A stretch of 64,000 nt of DNA from Alphaproteobacteria bacterium (GCA_017615655.1 JAFZZS010000005.1:1-64000); one strand, 5' to 3'; counted from the stretch's first letter, positions 8,289 to 18,237 are shown. Program-made: numbers and translations. The notes: generated from the sequence alone by a model not told the origin.

Positions 8289-8969
8289 ATGAGACGTAAC
8301 TTATGGTTTTGGCTTTATTTTATTCTGGCGGTTTTACTTGCCATATACTTTGTAACACGAATTGTTATGACATTTATGGGGTATGGTCCAATTGCACGTG
8401 TTAAAACGATATCCATATCTGCAGATACACATAACAAGGATTTAACCGCTATTGCCTCAGCGGTGGGGATATCACCTGGAACTTATACACATTCAATAAA
8501 TCTGGAACTAGTAAATGAAAGACTATTAAATACACCTGGTATTCGCGAATCATCTGTTCGCAGATTACCAAATGGAAATTTATCTGTAAAAATACACCTT
8601 TATCGTGCAGTTGCTGCATGGACAGACGGAACATATTATTATCCACTTTCTGCAGATGGAACTATCGTCAAGAAACCCGCAGAAGAAAAATCCCCAGGGA
8701 CAGTCATATTTCGTGGTGATGTTCCAAAAGACATTGGTGAAATAACCAAGGCGGCAACAAATCTGATTGGTGATTTGGACTATTTATATTTCATAGATAA
8801 TCGTCGTTGGAACCTGGTAACAACTGGTGGTATAACGGTTATGTTACCCGAAGAAGATCCAATCGCAGCAATTGCGTCTCTTATTGTATTAAACGACAAA
8901 CACAAAATATTATCTAAAAATTTACAAGTAATTGATATGCGAGATCCAACAAGAATCTTAGTAAAATGA
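8289..8969 (+). CDS. ftsQ: Cell division protein FtsQ
   Basis: Bitopic inner-membrane protein: a short basic tail, one membrane helix (about residues 5-30), then a POTRA-type domain ('VKTISISADTHNKDLTAIASAVGI', 'IRESSVRRLPNGNLSVKI') and a beta domain ending 'LQVIDMRDPTRILV'. This is the FtsQ/DivIB layout and the length (226) fits. FtsQ links FtsA/FtsK-side assembly to FtsBL in the divisome. The stop overlaps the next start as ATGA, so translation with ftsA is likely coupled. Murein genes that usually precede ftsQ (ddl, murB/C) are absent here. Confidence 0.85.
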   Translation: MRRNLWFWLYFILAVLLAIYFVTRIVMTFMGYGPIARVKTISISADTHNKDLTAIASAVGISPGTYTHSINLELVNERLLNTPGIRESSVRRLPNGNLSVKIHLYRAVAAWTDGTYYYPLSADGTIVKKPAEEKSPGTVIFRGDVPKDIGEITKAATNLIGDLDYLYFIDNRRWNLVTTGGITVMLPEEDPIAAIASLIVLNDKHKILSKNLQVIDMRDPTRILVK

Positions 8970-10744
8970 ATATGATTGATTCGGCTTTTTTATGTCTTGA
9001 TATCGGCACGTGCGGTGTTAGGGGCATGGCACATCGTATTCGTAATGCACAGATTGATCGCAGTGCTTATTATTCGGTTGATGATTTTGATACTGTATTC
9101 GCATTAAAATCTGTCATAGATGAGCTGGAACGCCAGATTGGAACACATTTTGATACAACGTATATTACAGGAAATTTTGGTCCGTCTTTTTTCAAAATGT
9201 CGCCGCAAAATACGGTATGGTCATCTGACCATAAAATAACCGCAGCAGATGTAAAATCACAAATTGAAAACATCGATACACCAGACGGTTTTTACCCTAT
9301 GCACATAATTCCATTGCGTTATGACACACCAAAAATACGAAATATGTTATCGCCAATCGGGCATACTGACCGTCAACTTGTGTCCGCTTTTTCCGCATTA
9401 TTTTTTGATAATGAACACATGAATAAAATACTGGAATTATTGCGGCATGCACATATTCAACCTGTTGGTTTCTATGCGCCACATTTTCTAGAAAATGCGG
9501 AATTCGCATCACATAAAACACCGTTAATGTTTATTGATTTGGGTGCGGAAAATACAACTGTATCAATTTGGACAACACGTGGTCTTGTTTGGTACAGTGC
9601 ACCGGCAATTGGTGGAAATGATTTAACAAATGAAATTTCAACAAATTTGGCTATTTCTTTCTCCGAAGCAGAACGTATAAAATGCGCTGTTGCAAATCTT
9701 AAATCAAATGAAATGGCGCGCTTTAGCCCGGCAGATACCGCATACGCATTTTCTTGTGCCGACGTGAATGACATAGTGGTCCCATTTTATACAAATTTAA
9801 TGGAACAAATAAAAAACGATATTGCCCCACAACTTGAAAAATATTCTCCAACACAAATTATATTAACTGGTGGTGGATCACGTATAGATGGTATCGTAGA
9901 TATGTTATCAGATATGTTTGATATACCAATTAATGTTCGTGGACCTGATGCTGTTGTTCGTGCGCTTGCCGATTATATATGGCGCACCCAAGAACCACAT
10001 CGTCGAAAATATATTGCACGTCTTGAACGCATGCAAAAGTTTACAGATAAAATTTTAAATATATTTCATCGCAAAAAACGCAAAGCAACAAATAAAATTA
10101 TCCCCATTATGCCCAGCACCCTGTGCTTTAATATGAACGCACCTGAAACATACACTCTGTTTAATTCAGCAAATATTAATGCTATACACGTTGATATAAT
10201 GGACGGTTTATATGTTGATAGGATTGCTGGCGGAATCGAAGAATTACGCCGTATACGCGCATCTTGGCGTGGACACCTGCATGTTCATTTAATGACCGAG
10301 GCACCATCTGAATGGGCCCAAGGTGTCATCGCCGCAGGTGCGGATACTGTAATACTTTCTACAAATACCGCAGGATTGCGCGCCGCAGTACAAATTGTCA
10401 AGCGTGCAAATCGGCGTGTTGGAATCGCGTTAAATCCTGAGTCTTCGGTTACATTACTTAAAAGCATTATTCGCGATTTAGATGAAATTATGGTTATGGC
10501 GGTCAAACCTGGGGCTGCAGGTCAGAAATTTGATTCTGACGCATTACATAAAATTTCTGTTCTGGCCACTACACGCAAAAAGTACGGATTAAAATTTGTA
10601 ATATCTGTTGATGGTGGCATAAACGACGAAACTGCACAATTATGTTGGAATGCAGGCGCCGATATATTAATCAGTGGATCATACCTTAAATCCGCACCCG
10701 ATTTTCCGCTTGCAGTTCAATCACTTTTAAAGAATACGAAATAA
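8966..10744 (+). CDS. FtsA-Rpe fusion: divisome actin fused to ribulose-phosphate 3-epimerase
   Basis: One uninterrupted 592-codon ORF. Residues 1-~373 are FtsA: phosphate-1 'LDIGTCGVRG', phosphate-2 'FIDLGAENTTVSIW', adenosine motif 'TGGGSRIDGI', and a basic amphipathic helix at ~354-373 that matches the FtsA membrane-targeting tail. Residues ~377-592 are a full TIM-barrel Rpe. They carry the expected metal/catalytic residues H408 and D410 (HVDIMDG), H441 (VHLM) and D549 (SVDGG), with S384 in 'PST'. The usual VNPGFGGQ loop reads VKPGAAGQ. The Rpe part cannot start at M382: strand beta-1 ('KIIPI') lies before it and no ribosome binding site precedes that codon. FtsA tethers FtsZ to the membrane; Rpe interconverts Ru5P and Xu5P. 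ATGA overlap with ftsQ. No ftsZ follows. Confidence 0.88.
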   Translation: MNMIDSAFLCLDIGTCGVRGMAHRIRNAQIDRSAYYSVDDFDTVFALKSVIDELERQIGTHFDTTYITGNFGPSFFKMSPQNTVWSSDHKITAADVKSQIENIDTPDGFYPMHIIPLRYDTPKIRNMLSPIGHTDRQLVSAFSALFFDNEHMNKILELLRHAHIQPVGFYAPHFLENAEFASHKTPLMFIDLGAENTTVSIWTTRGLVWYSAPAIGGNDLTNEISTNLAISFSEAERIKCAVANLKSNEMARFSPADTAYAFSCADVNDIVVPFYTNLMEQIKNDIAPQLEKYSPTQIILTGGGSRIDGIVDMLSDMFDIPINVRGPDAVVRALADYIWRTQEPHRRKYIARLERMQKFTDKILNIFHRKKRKATNKIIPIMPSTLCFNMNAPETYTLFNSANINAIHVDIMDGLYVDRIAGGIEELRRIRASWRGHLHVHLMTEAPSEWAQGVIAAGADTVILSTNTAGLRAAVQIVKRANRRVGIALNPESSVTLLKSIIRDLDEIMVMAVKPGAAGQKFDSDALHKISVLATTRKKYGLKFVISVDGGINDETAQLCWNAGADILISGSYLKSAPDFPLAVQSLLKNTK

Positions 10745-10750
10745 TTAATC

Positions 10751-11161
10751 TTACTTAATGGTTATTTTTCTGCCATTTTCAAATTCTGTTATTTCAATAT
10801 GGATTGTATTATTTGGTAACAAATTTTTGGCTATATCCGGCCACTCAATCAATGTGATATCATTTTGTATAGCATAATCTAAACCTATTTCGACTAATTC
10901 TGATACATCTTCAATTCGATACAAATCAAAATGTGATATTTTGATACCGTTATGAACATATGTCTGAACAAGCGTAAATGTTGGACTTGGAACCACTGTA
11001 TCTTTTCCACAAATCGTTTGAATTATAGTACGTGCAATTTCTGATTTTCCAACTCCAAGATCACCATGCAAGGCAACAGTTACAGGTGAAATAAGCGTTT
11101 TTGCAAATTCTGCTGCCCAATTTCGTGTCTCTGCAATATTTTTTGTTATCAAAGTTTTCAT
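10751..11161 (-). CDS. tsaE: tRNA t6A biosynthesis ATPase TsaE
   Basis: Start set at the ATG 11161, with GGAG seven bases upstream, rather than a longer frame overlapping uvrB. The 136-residue protein has Walker A GDLGVGKSE, the TsaE 'SPTFTLVQTY' segment, 'HFDLYRI' and the 'LIEWPD' motif. TsaE supports TsaB-TsaC-TsaD in making N6-threonylcarbamoyladenosine at A37 of ANN-decoding tRNAs. It follows the uvrB stop by 4 bp and is convergent with the ftsA-rpe gene, 6 bp away. Confidence 0.92.
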   Translation of the reverse strand: MKTLITKNIAETRNWAAEFAKTLISPVTVALHGDLGVGKSEIARTIIQTICGKDTVVPSPTFTLVQTYVHNGIKISHFDLYRIEDVSELVEIGLDYAIQNDITLIEWPDIAKNLLPNNTIHIEITEFENGRKITIK

Positions 11162-11165
11162 ATTT

Positions 11166-13154
11166 TTACTCCAATAATAAAAGATCATCTTCCATTTTGT
11201 GAATCAAATCACGTAATTCCGCAGCCGTTTCAAAATCCAAATTTTCTGCGGCTTTACGCATTCTTTGGGTCAATGATTTTATTTCCTTACGCAATGTTTC
11301 AGCATCGATAACACCATCTTTACTATACAAAAATCTGCGTTTTTTATCAGTTTTTTCTTGGACATCGGTAACACCATCAAATACCGCCTTGGATACGGTT
11401 TTCGGTATTATCCCATGTTGCTTATTATATGCCATTTGTTTTTCACGACGACGGGCCGTTTCATCAAGTGCCGATTTCATCGAATCGGTTACAACATCTG
11501 CATACAATATAACACGACCATTTGCATTTCGGGCTGCACGCCCAATTGTTTGAATAAGTGATCGTGCAGAACGCAAGAACCCCTCTTTATCAGCATCCAT
11601 AATAGCGACCAATTCACATTCAGGAACATCCAGACCTTCGCGCAGTAAATTTATACCAACCAAAACATCAAACTTGCCAATTCTTAAATCACGCAATAAT
11701 TCAATACGTTCAAGTGTTTCAATATCACTATGCAAATATCGTGCCCTAATACCATGTTCAACAAAATAATCAGTAAGTTGTTCCGCCATTTTTTTGGTAA
11801 GGGTTGTAACCAATACCCGACCTTTTACGGAACTTACTTCGTTCAATAAATCATCAACCTGATTTTTAATTGGACGCACAATACATTCTGGATCTAATAA
11901 ACCAGTTGGACGAATTACTTGTTCAGCAACAATTCCACCTGACTGATTCATTTCCCATTCCGCCGGTGTTGCCGAAACAAATATAGTTTGTGGACGCATC
12001 GCGTCCCATTCTTCAAATGTTAATGGTCTATTGTCAACACAGGACGGTAATCTAAAACCATATTGTGCCAAAGTTTCTTTACGCGCCTTGTCACCACGCG
12101 CCATCGCAGAAATCTGTGGAACGGTCACATGACTTTCGTCTATGAATAAAATCGCATCTTTTGGCAAGTATTCAAATAAAGTTGGTGGGGGTTGTCCTGG
12201 TAAACGCCCAGATAAATATCGTGAGTAATTCTCAATTCCGCGACATGTACCTGTAGATTCCATCATCTCTATATCCATATTCACACGTTCACGCAATCGT
12301 TGCTCTTCTATGTATTTCATATTTTCATGAAAATATTGCAATCTTTCATTCAAATCCTTGCGAATCTGACCAATTGCTTGAACTACTGATGGCATGGGGG
12401 TCGCATAGTGAGTATTTGGATATGCAACAATTCTGTCAATTTTAAAAAGTTTTGCGCCTGTCAACGCATCAAATTCCCATATTTCTTCAATTTCATCACC
12501 CCAAAACGAAATTTTCCATGCCCTGTCCTGACTATGTGATGGAAAAATATCAAGGGTATCCCCACGCACACGAAAACATCCGCGTTCAAAGGAGATATCA
12601 TTACGATTGTACTGAATATTTACCAGTTCACGCATTACCTCGTTACGACCAATTATATCCCCTACCCTAAGAGTCAGTTTCATTTCCGAATACTGTTCTG
12701 GGGTCCCAAGTCCATAAATAGATGAAACAGAAGACACAACAATAACGTCACGTTCTTCGAGCATCGCACGCGTTGCACTGTGACGCATACGGTCTAATTG
12801 GTCATTTATAGATGCATCTTTGTCGATATAGGTATCCGTCGTTGGCACGTACGCTTCGGGTTGATAATAATCATAATACGACACAAAATATTCAACATGA
12901 TTATGTGGAAAAAAGGATTTCATTTCCGTATAAAGTTGCGCTGCCAAAATTTTATTTGGTGCCATCAATAATGCGGGTCTGCCAAGTTCCGCGATAACAT
13001 TTGCCATTGTAAATGTCTTACCAGACCCGGTTACCCCAAGCAACACCTGTGATTTACGCCCATTTTTTACACCATTAACCAGATCCGCAATCGCGACTGG
13101 TTGATCACCCATGGGTTTATAATCACTTTCAAGATTAAAAATTTTTTTGTTCAC
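11166..13154 (-). CDS. uvrB: Excinuclease ABC subunit B
   Basis: Full-length UvrB (662 aa), the damage-verifying helicase-like subunit of nucleotide excision repair. Visible features are Walker A 'GVTGSGKTFT', the beta-hairpin ('YYDYYQPEAYVPTTDTYIDK'), the DEAD-like 'LFIDESHVT', helicase motif VI 'QTIGRAARN' and a C-terminal UVR domain ('AAENLDFETAAELRDLIH') that contacts UvrC. The start is GTG at 13154, without a visible Shine-Dalgarno. The promoter at 13162-13189 would place the transcript start at or next to that GTG, so a leaderless mRNA is plausible. Confidence 0.95.
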   Translation of the reverse strand: MNKKIFNLESDYKPMGDQPVAIADLVNGVKNGRKSQVLLGVTGSGKTFTMANVIAELGRPALLMAPNKILAAQLYTEMKSFFPHNHVEYFVSYYDYYQPEAYVPTTDTYIDKDASINDQLDRMRHSATRAMLEERDVIVVSSVSSIYGLGTPEQYSEMKLTLRVGDIIGRNEVMRELVNIQYNRNDISFERGCFRVRGDTLDIFPSHSQDRAWKISFWGDEIEEIWEFDALTGAKLFKIDRIVAYPNTHYATPMPSVVQAIGQIRKDLNERLQYFHENMKYIEEQRLRERVNMDIEMMESTGTCRGIENYSRYLSGRLPGQPPPTLFEYLPKDAILFIDESHVTVPQISAMARGDKARKETLAQYGFRLPSCVDNRPLTFEEWDAMRPQTIFVSATPAEWEMNQSGGIVAEQVIRPTGLLDPECIVRPIKNQVDDLLNEVSSVKGRVLVTTLTKKMAEQLTDYFVEHGIRARYLHSDIETLERIELLRDLRIGKFDVLVGINLLREGLDVPECELVAIMDADKEGFLRSARSLIQTIGRAARNANGRVILYADVVTDSMKSALDETARRREKQMAYNKQHGIIPKTVSKAVFDGVTDVQEKTDKKRRFLYSKDGVIDAETLRKEIKSLTQRMRKAAENLDFETAAELRDLIHKMEDDLLLLE

Positions 13155-13161
13155 ATAACGC

Positions 13162-13189
13162 AGTATAATCCATTATAATTAAAAAACAA
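13162..13189 (-). promoter_or_regulatory. Promoter of uvrB, possibly leaderless
   Basis: On the minus strand TTGTTT (13189-13184) and TATACT (13167-13162) are 16 bp apart. Initiation about seven bases downstream would fall at the uvrB GTG. The promoter shares a 48-bp divergent region with the AsmA-like gene. Confidence 0.5.
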
Positions 13190-13202
13190 GAGGGGTCAGA
13201 GA

Positions 13203-15680
13203 ATGCCTATGAAGCCACGACATAAACGAAGAACATTTTGGACAATCATTGTTTTGTTTGCCGTTATTGTAATTAGTGTGATTGTTTTACCATCATTTAT
13301 AAAATTAAATGAAATGCGTGAACACCTTGAATCCGCAATTTTTGCACAAACTGGTGTGGTAGCTCACGTAAAAGGTGATATAACATTTGGTCTTTTAGGA
13401 CAAACAACGATTATTGCACATGACGTAGATTTACCGCATGGATCCGCACGAAGCCTTGCATTCAAAATTCCATTTACCGGGCTATTTAATCCAACAGAAG
13501 TCGAAATCCGAGACGCAATTGGTGCTGTTGGTGCAGATGTTACCCTTACATCGCTTGAAACATTGAATTTGAAGTATGATATGGCCGTTAAAGATTCTGT
13601 CGTAAGATTTATGGGCAAGGATTATCACATCATAGACGGCCTTTTTCACAAAGGAACGTTTGATGGTTTAGTACGTACAGGTCAACACAAATACGATATA
13701 CGATTCAACGAGAAAGAATTTACGATCAAAAATAGAAATTTGAATTTGAATATCCAGGGAGAACTTTTCCCATCTGGTGCAGCAACAGGAACACTTGAAA
13801 TATCAACTGATAAAATAAATTCATGGTTTCAATTTGACGAGCCAAAATTCACAAGACGCGTAAATGTTACTACTGATTTCTGGTGGGATGGCGGATACGG
13901 GTTCAGATTTTATGATTTGGTTGCTAACAATGTTCATGGCAATATAGAAATTGACGCTAATGGATGGTTAACTATTAATTTGACATCCGACAACACTGAC
14001 TTTGATTTTTCGTTTCTATCGCGTCCTGGTCAATTTTTGCGTGACAGTCGTATAAATGTGGACTTTTATGGTAATTTAAAATTTAACAAACGCAACTTTA
14101 ATCATATAAAACTTGATATTGTTGGTACCGAACAATACGTCCAGGTAAACAAGGTTATTGCTGACGATAACATTTTTACTGGTGGAACTATTGATAAAGA
14201 TGGCGCCCATGAAATAATGGTGCAAACATTAATGGATGACGTTCCAACAAAATGCTTGTTTTCAGGAACAGAAAAAGAATGGACCTGCGAAGAATTTGTG
14301 TACGGCGATTTACATGGTTCACTACATTATACAAAAAACTATGTAGTTGCCGATATAACATCAAATTCAAAAATATCCCTTGAAGAATTAAATGACTATG
14401 TATTGCGCACAGGTGCACGAAGCGCAAGTGTAAAATTCAAGTTTGCTAATATGGGTGGTCGCTATACTATGACAAAAAAGGGAACCAAAGTTGAATATGA
14501 TTATGTGTATGGAAAAAATCTGCGTTGGTTAAACCCAAACATAAAAATATTACCAGAATTTATGATGACAGAACCTGGAAATATTATCTGGACAGAGGAT
14601 ACAATGTCCTTTATTCCAAATTCCGGAAATTGGTCTTTGACACTGCAAGATAATTTCTTTTACCTTACAAATACAAACATGAAAAATAGACTTCAATATA
14701 TTGATTTACGCGCCATAAATGATTTTCCATACATCTTATCAGGATCTTATAATGACCGTGGTGACATATCAAATTTAACCTTAAAAATCGCGGGACATGT
14801 ATTTACTGGGACAGCAAATCAGGACGGCATAACACTGCATACAGATAAGTTGATTCTGGATACTTTCCTTAACAAAGAATTTTTTGACAGATACGAAGAA
14901 ATGGAATTTTTATCAAACGCGCCTATATTATTACCATTCGAATTTCATAATAATGTGTATTTAACAGCTAATGCGTTAATATATGGTGGAAACACATATA
15001 AAAACTTTGTATACGCACTAAAAGCTGGTACACAAACATTTTCCATTACCGATAATGCGCGTGGAAACTTACTTGCAACAATAATCAAAGAACAATCAGA
15101 ATATGATATATTCTTGCAATTGAACAAATTTGTAATTAATGATAAATTGTTGGCCAAGAATTTCCCATTGAATGTGTCAAATACATCTATTACTGCTGAA
15201 ATGCAATTGCATACTAGTGGACATGTCGCACATGATATATGGTACAACATGGTTGGTGATATAGATTTAACCTTTGATGGCGGATATCTTTACGGAATTG
15301 GCATTGACGATTTTTACGCAAATGCTGAAAATATAAATCGGTTGAATATCGAAGACATGACCATAACTGCACTAGAATCTGGTATAACAAGAATCAAAAA
15401 CATGCGCGTCATTGGAAAATACAACCATGGTAACTTTGAAACAACGAAACCTTTGACAATTTCTGTACATCATGCCGATATTACTGGAAGCTTGGCTATA
15501 GTTGATAATTCGATGTCTGCTAAATTAGACCTGTTGTTACGCGCCACAGCCCCAGATCAAATTACAGTATCCGTAACACTATTACCAAATGGTCGTCGTG
15601 AATATTCACTGTCAGAAATCATGAAAAACTTTGATCCGGCATTTATGCGAAGTTTCATACGCACACATAACAAGTTCTAA
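13203..15680 (+). CDS. AsmA-like envelope protein
   Basis: An 825-residue protein with one N-terminal membrane helix (about 11-33) and a long beta-rich periplasmic region. The start of that region ('LNEMREHLESAIFAQTGVVAHVKGDITFGLL') and the C-terminal part ('DITGSLAIVDNSMSAKLDLLL') match AsmA-family proteins. AsmA-like proteins are bridge-type lipid-transport candidates that influence outer-membrane lipid homeostasis. GAGGGG precedes the ATG. Divergent from uvrB, and ends at the strong hairpin 15681-15715. The middle third is poorly conserved and cannot be assigned. Confidence 0.75.
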   Translation: MPMKPRHKRRTFWTIIVLFAVIVISVIVLPSFIKLNEMREHLESAIFAQTGVVAHVKGDITFGLLGQTTIIAHDVDLPHGSARSLAFKIPFTGLFNPTEVEIRDAIGAVGADVTLTSLETLNLKYDMAVKDSVVRFMGKDYHIIDGLFHKGTFDGLVRTGQHKYDIRFNEKEFTIKNRNLNLNIQGELFPSGAATGTLEISTDKINSWFQFDEPKFTRRVNVTTDFWWDGGYGFRFYDLVANNVHGNIEIDANGWLTINLTSDNTDFDFSFLSRPGQFLRDSRINVDFYGNLKFNKRNFNHIKLDIVGTEQYVQVNKVIADDNIFTGGTIDKDGAHEIMVQTLMDDVPTKCLFSGTEKEWTCEEFVYGDLHGSLHYTKNYVVADITSNSKISLEELNDYVLRTGARSASVKFKFANMGGRYTMTKKGTKVEYDYVYGKNLRWLNPNIKILPEFMMTEPGNIIWTEDTMSFIPNSGNWSLTLQDNFFYLTNTNMKNRLQYIDLRAINDFPYILSGSYNDRGDISNLTLKIAGHVFTGTANQDGITLHTDKLILDTFLNKEFFDRYEEMEFLSNAPILLPFEFHNNVYLTANALIYGGNTYKNFVYALKAGTQTFSITDNARGNLLATIIKEQSEYDIFLQLNKFVINDKLLAKNFPLNVSNTSITAEMQLHTSGHVAHDIWYNMVGDIDLTFDGGYLYGIGIDDFYANAENINRLNIEDMTITALESGITRIKNMRVIGKYNHGNFETTKPLTISVHHADITGSLAIVDNSMSAKLDLLLRATAPDQITVSVTLLPNGRREYSLSEIMKNFDPAFMRSFIRTHNKF

Positions 15681-15715
15681 AAAAATTGCCCGCAAGCTTG
15701 CGCGGGCAATTTTTT
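15681..15715. terminator. Bidirectional terminator
   Basis: A 13-bp stem (15681-15693 with 15703-15715) has A- and T-runs on both sides. It lies between the ends of the plus-strand AsmA-like gene and the minus-strand gene ending at 15729, so it serves both. Confidence 0.9.
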
Positions 15716-15728
15716 GTTACCTTTTACG

Positions 15729-16346
15729 TTATCTTTGTATTTGGGTATACAAAGTTCTTAACAAACTTGACACTTCTATATTAACAGGTACACCAGCATC
15801 CCAAACTTTCTCGGCGTCATATTCAACACCACGCGATTCCAAATCTTGTACTTTTTTGCCTAAATCTGTTCTAAATGTATTTCTGGCCTTGGTTGCCAAA
15901 GTATCAACGGTTTTCCATAATGGCGATTCTGGGACAATTTCAATACCATTTTCACATTTCTTGGACCCGTTCTCCATCATCTTTCTCATCTCGGTCCACA
16001 TAATTTTGGCTTGATCTTCTGGCTTGGTACCCAATGGCCACAGCGGCTTATGTGATGCCAATGTCAATGGTTTCTCACGACAAGAGAGCCCATATTTTGT
16101 TACCTTAAATATACCCGTGCCATCGCCATGCGCATTATGTCTAAGCATACAATCATATGGGTCGTACAACATAAGAGCCCTCAATTGTACACCATTTTCA
16201 AACCAACACCAATCCAGGTTTTCTATTTGCACGCGACCAATTGTTACTGTATTAAAATCCGCAGCAGAACGTATTACGCGATTTCTATAATTTACCCATA
16301 AATTTTGAATTTCACGATTAATTTCTAATTTATAATCTTGTGCCAT
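15729..16346 (-). CDS. Conserved hypothetical protein
   Basis: A 205-residue protein with no signal peptide or membrane segment. The centre is rich in aromatic residues and cysteine ('ENLDWCWFENGVQLRALML', 'PYDCMLRHNAHGDGTG'), and a charged helical stretch follows ('AKIMWTEMRKMMENGSKKC'). I do not recognise it. It is a single-gene unit bounded by terminators on both sides. Codon use resembles its neighbours, so it looks native. Confidence 0.6.
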   Translation of the reverse strand: MAQDYKLEINREIQNLWVNYRNRVIRSAADFNTVTIGRVQIENLDWCWFENGVQLRALMLYDPYDCMLRHNAHGDGTGIFKVTKYGLSCREKPLTLASHKPLWPLGTKPEDQAKIMWTEMRKMMENGSKKCENGIEIVPESPLWKTVDTLATKARNTFRTDLGKKVQDLESRGVEYDAEKVWDAGVPVNIEVSSLLRTLYTQIQR

Positions 16347-16423
16347 TTTTTACCCTTTTTATTTGGCTCTCCCTCTCTTCTGCGGAAAGAAATATACCAT
16401 ACGCACCGCCAAAGTCAACAAAA

Positions 16424-16444
16424 AACACCCGCAAATCTGCGGGT
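16424..16444 (-). terminator. Terminator of aspS
   Basis: Stem ACCCGC/GCGGGT (16427-16432 with 16439-16444) with a T-run on the minus strand, 24 bp after the aspS stop. Confidence 0.8.
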
Positions 16445-16467
16445 ATCCTTTGATTTTTTGACTTTTA

Positions 16468-18237
16468 TTAGTTCTTTTTACGAACCTGTATATGAACGTC
16501 ACGCAATTGCTGTTCGGTAACCTCATTCGGACTGCCCATCAACAAATCTTGACCACGTTGGTTTGCCGGAAATGCGACAATTTCACGCAAACTATCACCG
16601 TTACCCAAAATCTCTGACACGACACGTTCTATACCAAATGCGCATCCACCATGTGGTGGCGCACCATATTGAAATGCGGTGTATAGGCCAGAAAAGTTCT
16701 TTTCAACCGCCTCGATTGGATATCCAGCAATTTCAAAACATTTTTTCATAACATCTGGGTTATAGTTACGCAAACCACCACTGCAGATTTCAATTCCATT
16801 AAGAACCATATCAAACTGTGCCGCTTTGATTGTGAATGGATCCAGCGTAGACAATTCTTCAAGACTGGCCATTGGATATGAGAATGGGTTATGCGTAAAC
16901 ATCGGGGCACCGCCACGTTCTTCGTCTGGCTCAAAAAACGGGAAATTATCAACCCAACAGAACGCGAAATCACGTGGTTTCACCAAATCTAATTCTGCGC
17001 CCAATTTATTGCGTAACTTACCCGCTGCCTTGGCCGCGATATCCCCCTTGTCACAAACAAAGAACAATGATGAATTATCCCCGGCAATCTTATGCAATTT
17101 TGCAATACGGTCCGCATCAAGTTTCTTGGCAACTGGTCCCTTTGGTTCATCTGCAAACACAATGTAAGCCAACCCACCAAGCCCTAGTTCTTTAACGGCA
17201 TACTCACCTAATTTATCAAACCATGAACGAGGTTTGTCCGCACTGTTCGGTCCTGGTATTGCACGAACAACAGCACCATTTTCAATGGCATTCGCAAATA
17301 TCCCGAAATCTGACCCACGGAAAATATCTGTTACATCGGAAATAAGAATAGGATTGCGCATATCTGGTTTATCTGACCCATATTTCAACATAGCATCATC
17401 AAATGAAATATGTGGAATATCCGGGTAAACATTAGCATCTGGCGCAAATGTTTTAACCATTTCTGGAATTACTGCCTCACCCACAGCTTGAATATCAGGC
17501 AAATCAACAAACGACATTTCCAAATCTAGTTGATAAAATTCCAGTAATCTATCCGCGCGCAAATCTTCATCACGAAAACATGGTGCAATCTGGAAATAGC
17601 GATCAAAACCAGCGACTTGCAATAATTGTTTAAACATCTGTGGTGCTTGGGGCAAAGCATAGAACTTACCATGATGCAAACGTGACGGCACCAAGAAACT
17701 GCGCGCCCCCTCGGGCGAATCGGCTGTTAATAATGGAGTTTGAAATTCTGAAAAACCCAAATCCCACATCTTATCGCGCAACCATTTCATCATCTTGTTA
17801 CGCATCAAAATATTGTAATGCAATTTTTCACGTCGTAAATCCAAGAAACGATATTTATAACGTAATTCCTCACTCGTTTCATCATCACCAAATACCTGGA
17901 AAGGTAAAACTTCGGAATTCGTCAAAACACTCCATTTTTGAACTTGGATTTCTATTTCACCGGTAGAAATTTTGTCATTAACTTGGGTCGCATCACGTGC
18001 AACGACTTTCCCTATGACTTGCAACACAGATTCCGGACGAACACGTTCCAAGTCTTCATTTCCACCGTCAAGAACGATTTGCGTTATTCCATAATTATCC
18101 CGTAAATCTATGAATAACAAAGATCCATGATCACGTTTACGATGAACCCAACCAGAAAGGGTTACAATTTCACCAACATTCTTGGCAGTCAATTCCCCGC
18201 ACGTATGCGTTCTATATTTTGATTTTAGTGATAACAT
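16468..18237 (-). CDS. aspS: Aspartyl-tRNA synthetase
   Basis: Class IIb synthetase (589 aa) charging tRNA-Asp. An OB-fold anticodon-binding domain (about 1-110, 'VTLSGWVHRKRDHGSLLFIDLRD') is followed by motif 2 around 'IAPCFRDEDLRADR', the bacterial GAD insertion (about 290-430) and motif 3 'GCAFGIERVV'. The length is the bacterial type. Shine-Dalgarno AAAGGGAACA (18250-18241) lies seven bases from the ATG. Upstream, at 18310-18415, sits a T-box-like leader whose bulge and putative specifier fit tRNA-Asp, which would couple expression to uncharged tRNA-Asp. Confidence 0.95.
   Translation of the reverse strand: MLSLKSKYRTHTCGELTAKNVGEIVTLSGWVHRKRDHGSLLFIDLRDNYGITQIVLDGGNEDLERVRPESVLQVIGKVVARDATQVNDKISTGEIEIQVQKWSVLTNSEVLPFQVFGDDETSEELRYKYRFLDLRREKLHYNILMRNKMMKWLRDKMWDLGFSEFQTPLLTADSPEGARSFLVPSRLHHGKFYALPQAPQMFKQLLQVAGFDRYFQIAPCFRDEDLRADRLLEFYQLDLEMSFVDLPDIQAVGEAVIPEMVKTFAPDANVYPDIPHISFDDAMLKYGSDKPDMRNPILISDVTDIFRGSDFGIFANAIENGAVVRAIPGPNSADKPRSWFDKLGEYAVKELGLGGLAYIVFADEPKGPVAKKLDADRIAKLHKIAGDNSSLFFVCDKGDIAAKAAGKLRNKLGAELDLVKPRDFAFCWVDNFPFFEPDEERGGAPMFTHNPFSYPMASLEELSTLDPFTIKAAQFDMVLNGIEICSGGLRNYNPDVMKKCFEIAGYPIEAVEKNFSGLYTAFQYGAPPHGGCAFGIERVVSEILGNGDSLREIVAFPANQRGQDLLMGSPNEVTEQQLRDVHIQVRKKN

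Noticed and set aside
10080..10125. Separate rpe start at the internal ATG 10109
   Set aside because: No Shine-Dalgarno, and the Rpe beta-1 strand residues lie upstream of this Met, so the frame is better read as a fusion.
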